Positions 57,301 through 64,000 of a stretch of DNA of 64,000 nt are shown here, piece by piece. The translations under genes and the position numbers were made by a program. The notes beneath the pieces are model-generated. The model worked only from the letters and a program-made list of their open reading frames with translations. It ran no database searches and had not been told where the DNA came from. The stretch's first letter is position 1; every line of letters starts with the position of its first letter. This DNA is from Mycteria americana (taxonomy: Eukaryota > Chordata > Aves > Ciconiiformes > Ciconiidae), in contig NC_134365.1 of assembly GCF_035582795.1 (NCBI RefSeq), positions 222,225,887-222,289,886 on the forward strand, in the 5' to 3' direction.

Positions 57301-60300
57301 CCGGTAGCTGCTGGTGCCCGACGGAGCTGAGCTGCCTGTCTGCTCGCCAGCGTGGACTGCGCCCGCCGCCCTGCTTGTGGCTCAGGCAGCGCCAGTCTCT
57401 GTCACCGCATCCCACGGCCCTGGCTTTGCTGGGGGTCCCCTGCCCGTGGCCCCTCGCAGCGCTCTCTGGGGACGTCCCGGGGGGTTCGGCTGCCTGGTAC
57501 CCCCCAGCCTTTGGCTGCCAGAAATCTGGGGGTTCCTTAAGTCCGCTGCAAGCAGCAGCCTCCTGCAAAGCGTGGATTCGGGAGCCGAGCAGCATGATGC
57601 AGTGCCCTGCAGTGCCGTGCCATGCTGTGCAGCCCAGTGAGGTGCTGCGCGGTACGGTACAGTGGTGTGGCGCAGCACGTGTGGTTCGGAGCTGTACGGT
57701 GCCGTGCAGCGCAGCACGCTGCAGTGCCATATGACGCAGTGCAGCGTCCCAGGGCGCAGCGTGGCGCGGTGCCGCGTGGTGCAGCACGACGCGATGCGGT
57801 GCCAGGCGGTGCAGCACGACGTGGCGCCGCATGACGCGGTGCGGTGCGATGCGGCGCAGGGGAGAACAGCGGGGAGCTGCCGCTCACCTTGCCGCGACGA
57901 GCGGGACTCTGCTGCCGCTTCGTAGCACAACCGTTTCCGCTGCCGTGGGACCTGGATGAAAACAAGGCTGTTTTGTGACCTGCTTTTCCGCTGTGAAACT
58001 TTACATAACGCCTCAGCCCCGGCCGCTCATTGTTATTTAACTCCCGGGTTGGCACCGCTGCTCGCCCCACCCCGCACCGCCGGCTCTGCACCCTCACGGC
58101 TGAGCTTCCTGCTGGGCAGGCGGGCAGGGGCTGCGGGCAGGGGGGCCGGGAGCCGCTGGGGAGAGGGACCCTCGTCAGCCCAAGCGGGAACGGACCTGCC
58201 CGGGCCCCGTGGGACAGAGGCAGCGTTGGCCCCGTGTCCCCAGATGGCGAAGGCGACCGCAAGGCCGTCCTTCCTCTCTGGGTTTTCTCCCTGCCGTGAC
58301 CTGTTTGTGCTCGCAGGGCGGCTGGCTGAGCCTGCCAGCGCGCTTTCCGGGGGGTAATGGAAAGTGTGATGGGGCAATTTAAATTTTCCTTATTCTCAGC
58401 AGTCCCTGAAAATGGATTTTTTGTCTCACGTGAAACGTCAGACGAGGGGGAAATTCCCCTCCCACCCAGAAATGGGAATAACAGCCCGTGTCTGGGCTGT
58501 CTGTGGCATCCCCGGCCCCCTCCTTTCCAGCCCCCCTGCCCCAGGGCTCGGCACGTTGGCCGCCCTGCGCTGGGATGGGGACGCTGGGCTCTCCCCTGCC
58601 TGCTCCGTGGTGTCCGGCTGCGGTTTGGGGTTCCTCTGCCACAGGGACTCCCTGCTCACCCCAGGGCTTTAGGTTTCTTCATCGGCAATGCTCAGCGTGA
58701 TGGGAGAGGAGAGGAAGGGGGCTGGAGCCGGTACCCACCGCAGCCCCGCGGCTGCTGGGGGACCCACTGCACCCTTGCCCCCAGCTTGGGGGGTGCTGGG
58801 CAGCGTGCGGACAGGGCGGTGGGTTGGGGGAGCCCGCCGTGCGGCAGAGAGCTGGCCCCCGGGCTGCCCCCTTTGCTGGCGAAGACGGACTCTGCCAGCA
58901 CAGAAGCGGCAAGCCGTGCATTGCTGGGGGCGTGGGGGGCCGCCGGCAGCAGCCCCGTGCTCTGCTCCCGCCCGTTGCGCTGTCGGAGGCGGTGCTGGGG
59001 GGCAGGATGGGGCCCCCGCGGTGCCAGGGCGGCTTGTGCGATGCCTCCGGCGCGGCACCCGCCCCAGCTGCCGCCCCTTCATGTGGTTTCCTCCTCCCCG
59101 GCGCAGTTGCGAGCGAGGGGGTGCAGCGCCGGCTGCCACCGCCTGCACACGCCGGTGAATTCCCCGCACCGGGGCGGTTGGGCAGCGCCCGAGGGAGCCG
59201 GGGCCACCTGCAGCCGCCCCGTCCACAGCCGGAGGATCTACCGTCTAGTAGAGCCGTTGGCCCGTCTTCGGCGAGCTGCGCGGGCCCCGTGTGCCATGTG
59301 CATCCCGGCACCACCACGGGCGGCCGCGTGCTCCTGCCTCCGGGGTCGCCCGCGTTCGCCGGGGGCCGCGTGGCTTGGTGGTGTCCGATGGTGCCGGAGG
59401 CCCCCACGGCTCCCATTGCCCCTCGCTCGGCTGCGGCAGCGAGTCCCCGGGGGAAGAGCTGGGTGGGAGCTGGCGGCACCCCGCAGCCCCCCGGCAGCCT
59501 GCCCTCGGGGCTGCCTCACGCCCGGCTGCGGGGAGCCCGGGGAGCAGCTTGGTTTATCTCCACATAGGTGTGATCCTCCCACGTGCTGCCGGGTCGCAGC
59601 CCTGCCAAAGCAGCCAGCGTGGCCCGTGGTCCTTACCCAGGCGGCTGCGCCCAAGGAGCTGGGGTGCAGAGGGGCTCCGGGTGCCTGCCCGTGCCCCCGG
59701 GGCTGCGGCGGGGCCAGGGCAGAGCTTCCCTGGGGATGGGGGTGGCTGCTCCGGCATCTCCGGCGTCCGCAGGGGCGAGGGCCGAGCCGCTTGCGGCCTC
59801 GGTGGGCCCCTGCCGTGCCGGGCGAGAGGGATGGGGCGGGCACCGGGGACCGGCCGGGGCTGTGACCCAGCTCTCGCCCTCTTCCAGGAGCGCAAGTCGT
59901 ACAAGTGGAAGCAGCTGCTCTTCTTCTTCACCTTCATCACGTTTGCGTTTGCCGTATGCGTCTACTTCCACCACAATTGGTACTGCGGCCCTGGAGGTAA
60001 GGGGGCCGGGGCAGAGCTGCGGCCCCCCACGGCTCGGCCGTGCCTTGGGGGGATGCGCACGGGGAAGGGGCCGGGGTGACACCTTGCCTGCTGAATCCCA
60101 GCCAGAGGTCAGGAGAGCTCCCGCGGGAGGGATGGTGCCCGGCCGCCCTTCTCCTCCCGCCTGGGTTCAAGCAGGGGATGAGCCCCCCGCCCCATGCCCT
60201 GCTGCCCCGGGGAGGGGACCCAGGAGCTCCCCGGCTCCCGGGGCAGATCTGGCTGCAGGCCCCCCTCACCTGCTGTGTTTCCTCCGGCAGTGTACACCGT

Positions 60301-60421
60301 CTTCGCCGTCCTGGAGTACCTGGTTGTCCTCTCCAACATGGCCTTCCACATGACTGCCTTCTGGGACTTCGGCAACAAGGAGCTGGTGGTGAGCTCGCTG
60401 CTGGAGGACAAGCACTTCTAG
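45190..60421 (+). CDS. PGAP2: Post-GPI attachment to proteins 2, 5 coding exons, 254 aa
   Basis: PGAP2 (FRAG1) is a Golgi/ER multi-pass membrane protein needed for the re-acylation step of GPI-anchor lipid remodelling, which keeps GPI-anchored proteins on the cell surface. Exons 45190-45354, 46982-47234, 50499-50605, 59888-59996 and 60291-60421 join to 765 nt in one frame. The protein is 254 aa, the same length as human. Hydrophobic segments lie near residues 20-44, 79-99, 113-133, 144-165, 183-202 and 212-235. Conserved marks are [12 protein letters not shown] at the start, [40 protein letters not shown], and [17 protein letters not shown] near the C-terminus. The start codon matches the family. 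It diverges from NUP98 across the CpG island. Confidence 0.96.
45545..45640 (+). mobile_element. CR1-like reverse-transcriptase fragment
   Basis: GGGACCTAGGGAAGTACAGA, then CTGGTCAGGCTGATGTCTGT reads [14 protein letters not shown], like the CR1 RT motif with NYRLVSLTSVPGK. Short and diverged, in the first intron after the ATG exon of PGAP2. Confidence 0.6.
46290..46420 (+). mobile_element. Diverged interspersed-repeat remnant
   Basis: The order GTATGGAGGTGACAGGTTCA, GGAGCTGGTTCCTCAAGCAG and GACCTGAGGAACGCCTCTCC echoes the CR1/retroelement 3' region with 'gaggtaacaggttcaa' and 'gaactccttgcc'. Too diverged to name. Confidence 0.35.
46982..47234 (+). CDS. PGAP2: PGAP2 coding exon 2
   Basis: Residues 56-139: [59 protein letters not shown]. 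Acceptor CTTCCAG, donor GTAGGT, ends phase 1. The Cys-rich loop [11 protein letters not shown] differs in detail from mammals. Confidence 0.95.
48626..48797 (+). other. Candidate alternative exon in PGAP2 intron 2
   Basis: A strong acceptor (TTATTTTCCTCCTCGCAG) and a perfect GTAAGT donor bracket 172 nt. As a cassette it would shift the frame and stop in the next exon. But it opens with ATG, and that ATG frame is open and joins in phase with exon 50499, so it could be an alternative first coding exon. No family match is known to me. Confidence 0.35.
50499..50605 (+). CDS. PGAP2: PGAP2 coding exon 3 (two in-frame donors)
   Basis: Residues 140-175: [43 protein letters not shown] acceptor. Two donors exist: GTAAGT at 50594, ending ...KKHT, and GTACAG at 50606, adding VSPE. 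The longer form aligns residue for residue with the human KKHTVSQED region; both keep frame. Confidence 0.94.
51571..51659 (+). repeat. Direct repeat, two copies of about 36 bp, 53-bp period
   Basis: TACGGAGCAGGGTGGGTGCT and the following GTGCGTGGGGTCTGCT occur at 51571 and again at 51624, in PGAP2 intron 3. A recent local duplication. Confidence 0.9.
56301..56405 (+). repeat. Minisatellite of alternating 19- and 16-bp units
   Basis: Units of TCCCTCTGCCCCGGCAACG and TCCCTCTGCCCCGCCG start at 56302, 56321, 56340, 56356, 56375 and 56391, in the long PGAP2 intron. Confidence 0.9.
57590..57860 (+). repeat. Degenerate pentanucleotide-register satellite
   Basis: About 270 bp built of GCGGT, GCAGC, GCCAG and ACGAC-like 5-mers, clearest near 57790-57855. 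It carries no stops in some frames only because of its composition. It is in the long PGAP2 intron. Confidence 0.75.
59888..59996 (+). CDS. PGAP2: PGAP2 coding exon 4
   Basis: Residues 176-211: [43 protein letters not shown] acceptor after a 9.3-kb intron, GTAAGG donor, ends phase 1. Mammals have CEAG where this has CGPG. Confidence 0.95.
60291..60421 (+). CDS. PGAP2: PGAP2 coding exon 5 (last, stop codon)
   Basis: Residues 212-254: [43 protein letters not shown] and TAG at 60419-60421. CTCCGGCAG acceptor. The dibasic-like end KHF parallels human KRF. Confidence 0.96.
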
Positions 60422-61642
60422 CCGGCCGCGTGCTGGCCGCCGTGCCGGTGCCAGGCGGGGGCTGCTCGTCCCCTCGGGGAGGGAGAGACCCCCCGTCCTC
60501 TCCTGCTGCCCCCAGTGCCGGGGCCAGGGCGTTTGCTGTGGAGCTGCCGCCAGGACCGTCCCAGGGTCCTGGGCCCTGTGAATGTCTGCGTGTGGTCCCT
60601 TGCTGCGCCTGGAGCTCTCTTGCCGGGGAGCTGGGGGCTCTCGCTGGGGACCCTCAAGGCCAGTACCCCCTGCCCTGGCTCCCTGCCGGCTACTGGGACG
60701 GGCAGGAGGACAGGGGAGGGGGGCAGATTCCTGCTGCCTGTTTCTTCGGCGGATGCTCCGGGCAGAGCAGGATGCTGCTCCCGGCATCGGGGCGCAGAGG
60801 GCCGGCCTTGCCCTGCCCCTGCTTCGCCTGGTTCCTCCTCCAGGCTGGGGGTCCTTGGCCAAGGTTTTCAAAGAGGGCTGGTGGCCCTTCGGGCCTCGAA
60901 GCTTAAGGCAGCCTCGGGAGAAGGAGCGCTTGCATCCCTCTGGTTGCCCCCCCAGCGCAGAGCAGCCCACAGCCTTGACTTCTGGGAAAGCCTTTGGTGC
61001 AGGGCTGGGGCCGGGGCAGAGCCGGCCCCACGCTGCGGCACCTGGGGCTGGGTCCAGGCTCCTCCCGAGCCCGGGGCGAGCCCGGGAGCTGCGGCCAGGG
61101 GCTGGCCCCGGGCACTGCTCTCCGCTCCCGGGGCTGGGGCAGGGTCCCAGCCCCTCCATGCCTGCGTTGCCCGGAGGGGAGCGTCCTCGAAGGTGCCGGC
61201 CCATGCGCAGACGGCGCGGGAGCACGGCAGGAGAGCGCGATCGCAGGAGATGCCGAGAACGTCCGTGCTGTCCTGCTCTGCCTTTCCCAGCAGCCCCCTC
61301 CAGCAAGCAGAGGGTGCTCGCGGGGGTGCAGTGCTCCTGTTCGGGCCCACTTTGGTGAGGGAGGGTGAGTGGGCCGGTGCTGGAGGTCCTCGCTCTGGCG
61401 TCCACGCAGCTTCCCCGGTGCTGTAGGGCTTGAGCTGGGAACTGCTGGGGTTCAGCGGTGCTGCTGCTGCCCCGGGAGGAGGGCGCTGGTGGTGACCCCC
61501 CATCCGCAGGCTCTGGCTGCCGGGGCGCAGGGGGCTGGCACGGCGGTGGGGCCGTCTGGGTGGGAGCTGGGTGCTGGCAGCATCCCCAGGCTCCTCCGCT
61601 CCTCCCCGTGCATGGCCGGGCCGGGCAGCGCCAGTGGAAGGG

Positions 61643-61644
<2 letters not shown>

Positions 61645-61671
<27 letters not shown>
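61645..61671 (+). repeat. (CTG)9 trinucleotide run in PGAP2 3' UTR
   Basis: Nine perfect CTG units in the transcribed strand. Often length-variable; at this size it is unremarkable by itself. Confidence 0.95.
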
Positions 61672-61675
<4 letters not shown>

Positions 61676-62230
61676 GGCTCGCGGGGGCCGTGGCCACGGC
61701 CCAGGAGGGCTCGGCCGCATCCTGCGCAGGGAGGCACCAGGGAGCCGGCGCTGTGCTTGGGGAGGTGGCCCAGGGCTCGCTCCTGGAGGCCCTCTGGAAG
61801 AGGAACGGGCAGGGGTTGCAGGCGGGGGGAGAGGGCTGAGCCAGTCTGCACCAGGAGCTGTCGAATTCAGCGAGCTCTGAGCTTGCCAGGGCTCGCCCTG
61901 CGCCACGCTCGGCCGCGAAGGACCAGCGCGGGTCCCCGCGACTGCCCTTCGTATGAATGCAGCCACCGCCAACGGTCCCCTGGGATGTCCCAGCGCTCGT
62001 CCCCGTGCTCCCAGAGCTTGGGCAGAGCCTCCTCCATCAGGAGCTGCGGAGCCCTGGCCGGTGGCCCTGGCTGAGCCGAGGCCGGGCTGGCCTTTGAGCG
62101 GGTCCTGCTGTGCACGCGTCCATCCGTGAGCGTCCCCACCGCGCCGCGCCGGGCTCCATCCGTCTCCCCTGCCTGCATGCGTGCGGCGTGCTGCCCCCCG
62201 GCAGCGTCTGCGCCTCGGTTTTGAGGTTGG

Positions 62231-62236
62231 AATAAA
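62231..62236 (+). terminator. PGAP2: PGAP2 polyadenylation signal
   Basis: Canonical AATAAA, with a T/GT-rich stretch 13-24 nt downstream. It is the only canonical plus-strand signal after the stop that I found. Confidence 0.85.
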
Positions 62237-62255
62237 GCACTGAGTATTTTTGTGA

Positions 62256-64000
62256 GCTCTCGGCAAACTCTGTGCCGCTTCCACCCCGCCCGGCCAGTGC
62301 ACGGCCCCGGCACGGCCAGCGGGTCCCGTCCCTTCCCGGGACCCTGGGCCAGGCTGGGGGCTGGGCTGGGGTGCCGGACGTGGACCCCGGGTGCCGGGGC
62401 TGGGCTGTGGGGTGCAGATCCCGGCGTTGAAGCTGGGGTGCGGGACGTGGATCGCTGGGGTGCGGGATGTGGATCCTGGGGGCTGGGGCTGGGGTGCAGG
62501 ACGTGGACCCCAGGTGTCGGGGCTCGGGTGTGGGACAGGAGCCCCGGGTGCGGGGGTGCAGGACATGGGGGTCGGGTGCTGGGGCTGGGCTGTGGGGTGT
62601 GGAGGGCTGAAGCTGGGGTGCAGGACGTGGATCGCTGGGCTGTGGGATGTGGACCCCGGGTGCTGGGGCTGGGGCGTGGGACAGGAGCCCCGGGTGCGGG
62701 GGTGCAGGACGTGGACGCCGGGTGCCGGGCGAGGCGGGGGCAGGCTCGGCAGGGCTGGGGGAGGCTGGGAGCCGGCCAGGGAGCCGGGCGGGAGGCGCAG
62801 GGCTCCCAGGCCGAGTCCGCCCCGCAGCTGGCGGCTCCGCTCCCCGCCCAGCTCGGGGGCTGCTGACGGCTGCCGATGGATGCTGCGGGGCCAGCGGGGC
62901 CGGGGCAGCGGAGCCCGGGGCCAGGAGGGTGGGCTGGGCGCAGCTGGGGTTCGGGCCACGGCGCCGGGGCTGAGCAGGGGCCAGGGGAGCTGCCTGGGGC
63001 CTCAGTTTCCCTCTGCCCCGTGCCGGGGGCTCCTGCCGGGGCGGCGGGGCCGTGGCGGGGCCCTGACCTCATCGCGGCCGGGCCCGGGAGCAGCTGGGAG
63101 GGGAACAGCGATGAGCTCATCCCGCCGCGCCGGGGCCAGGGCAGGGCCGCATCCTGCTGCCTCGCTCCGCACCGCGCCCCGGGGCCCCCGCCTCGTCCCG
63201 GCACCCGCTCCTCTGCCGTACCCCGCCGGGGCGGCTCCTCGCCCCCCACCTCGGGGCCTGCAGCCCCTGCCAGCACCCTGCCAGCCCTGGGGACCGGCGT
63301 CCGTGTCGGTGCCCTGGCAGGAGACCCCTGGCCAGCTCCCGCCCCGGGCACGGGGACGGCCCTGCTGCGGCAGCCCGGGCGTACCGAGGGTCCCCCCGAG
63401 AGCGCGGGGCATCCCAGCGAGGGAGGGGGCCCAGCGCTGCGTCGGCCCCGCAGCTCCGCCCTGCGCAGCCCCGCGCCGTGGCACCCACGGCCCTGCCCGC
63501 GGGAGCTCGTGGGGTGGCACCACCTCGGGCACCGGCAGCCCCGCCTGCAGCCCTCGCCCCAGCGGAGGGGCCTCCCCCCGGCGCAGCCCCCCGGGCGATA
63601 GCGGGGGTGAAGGCCAGACCCCGCAGCGGGAGCAGGACACGGCCGCGGGGATCCCGCACGGCGGGCGCAGGGTTTGGTGCAGCCGGGACCCGCAAGCCCG
63701 CTGGCGTGCAGCCCCTTGGGGACAGGCCGGGGCCGTGCCCCAGCGTCGCGGGCGCCAGGCTGGGGGTTCAGGGGGGCCGTGCGTTGCACCGGGCCCCGGG
63801 AGGCTGCGGCAAGGCACGGCCGCGGGCGGGAGACGGGGCCGGGAGGTGGCCGGAGCCACCCTGCCTCGTGGCACCGTCGCCCACGCCGGCCCCCGGCGGC
63901 CCCCCGCTCTGGCCGGGAAATGGCAGCAGGGAACAAAGGCGGCTTGTGGCGGGCGCCGGGTCTCTGCCCTTCCTGCAGGAAGGCCCCGGGGCCAGACAAG
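62256..64000. other. Intergenic GC-rich DNA; no gene recognised
   Basis: Between the PGAP2 polyadenylation site and the window edge there is a minisatellite and then GC-rich, CpG-containing DNA. The neighbour expected from amniote gene order (RHOG, on the opposite strand) is not seen; no RHOG coding or polyadenylation signal could be found. Confidence 0.55.
62345..62730 (+). repeat. GC-rich minisatellite
   Basis: Degenerate units with GGGCTGGGGTGCAGGACGTGG and ACCCCGGGTGCTGGG-like blocks, roughly 35-60 bp apart, just past the PGAP2 3' end. It lies in intergenic DNA. Confidence 0.75.

Larger units (their letters stand above)
50606..59887 (+). other. PGAP2: PGAP2 large intron, 9.3 kb; no gene recognised
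   Basis: Very GC-rich with several minisatellites. Frames of 200-340 codons on both strands overlap each other and show no domain or splice support, so I leave them out. Confidence 0.6.
60422..62255 (+). other. PGAP2: PGAP2 3' UTR
   Basis: About 1.8 kb, very GC-rich, with no further coding support. It ends just after AATAAA at 62231-62236, which is followed by a GTATTTTTGTGAG U/GU-rich element. It includes a (CTG)9 run. Long open frames inside it on both strands are due to low stop density. Confidence 0.8.

Noticed and set aside
60266-63999. Minus-strand frames of 897 and 710 codons
   Set aside because: They run antisense through the PGAP2 3' UTR and a minisatellite and consist of low-complexity Pro/Gly/Ala/Arg. 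No domain or splice support.
62256-64000. RHOG, the neighbour expected from amniote gene order
   Set aside because: No Rho GTPase motif, CAAX-like end or minus-strand AATAAA is visible here. It probably lies past the window edge.

Overview
This is a vertebrate nuclear locus, most likely avian. It holds two divergent, multi-exon housekeeping genes. NUP98 (the Nup98-Nup96 precursor) lies on the minus strand from about 0.5 to 42.3 kb. PGAP2 lies on the plus strand from about 42.6 to 62.25 kb. Both proteins were read exon by exon from the sequence, with GT-AG borders and continuous codon phase throughout. NUP98 has 32 coding exons and 1,815 codons plus stop. PGAP2 has 5 coding exons and 254 codons plus stop. 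Both lengths are close to the mammalian proteins. CR1-type LINE fragments, compact introns and a very GC-rich right half point to a sauropsid, probably a bird. The NUP98-PGAP2 head-to-head order is the one known from other amniotes.

Layout: 1-480 lies beyond the NUP98 3' end and contains a LINE-like fragment. About 485-1877 is the NUP98 3' UTR. 1878-38469 carries the NUP98 coding exons, read right to left: FG/GLFG repeats with the Rae1-binding GLEBS segment (31.5-38.5 kb), a linker and autoproteolytic domain ending at His-Phe-Ser (17.6-25.7 kb), then Nup96 (1.9-17.7 kb). Introns carry CR1 copies and LTR-like repeats. 38.5-42.1 kb is the first NUP98 intron. 41.1-44.2 kb is a CpG-rich bidirectional promoter with four CCAAT boxes and 14 perfect copies of a GGGGCC hexanucleotide. 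45.2-60.4 kb carries the PGAP2 coding exons, and 60.4-62.25 kb its long GC-rich 3' UTR. 62.3-64 kb is GC-rich intergenic DNA with a minisatellite and no supported gene.

The two genes share a promoter but not a pathway. Nup98 and Nup96 are nuclear pore components, Nup98 mobile and FG-rich, Nup96 part of the Y-complex scaffold. PGAP2 is a Golgi membrane protein needed for fatty-acid remodelling of GPI anchors. Points worth a second look are the G4C2 repeat at the shared promoter, a preserved read-through isoform making Nup98 alone, tandem in-frame PGAP2 donors 12 nt apart, an unexplained well-spliced candidate exon in PGAP2 intron 3, and a sharp base-composition change at the promoter. I found no sign of a bacterial-type system, tRNA, rRNA or CRISPR array.
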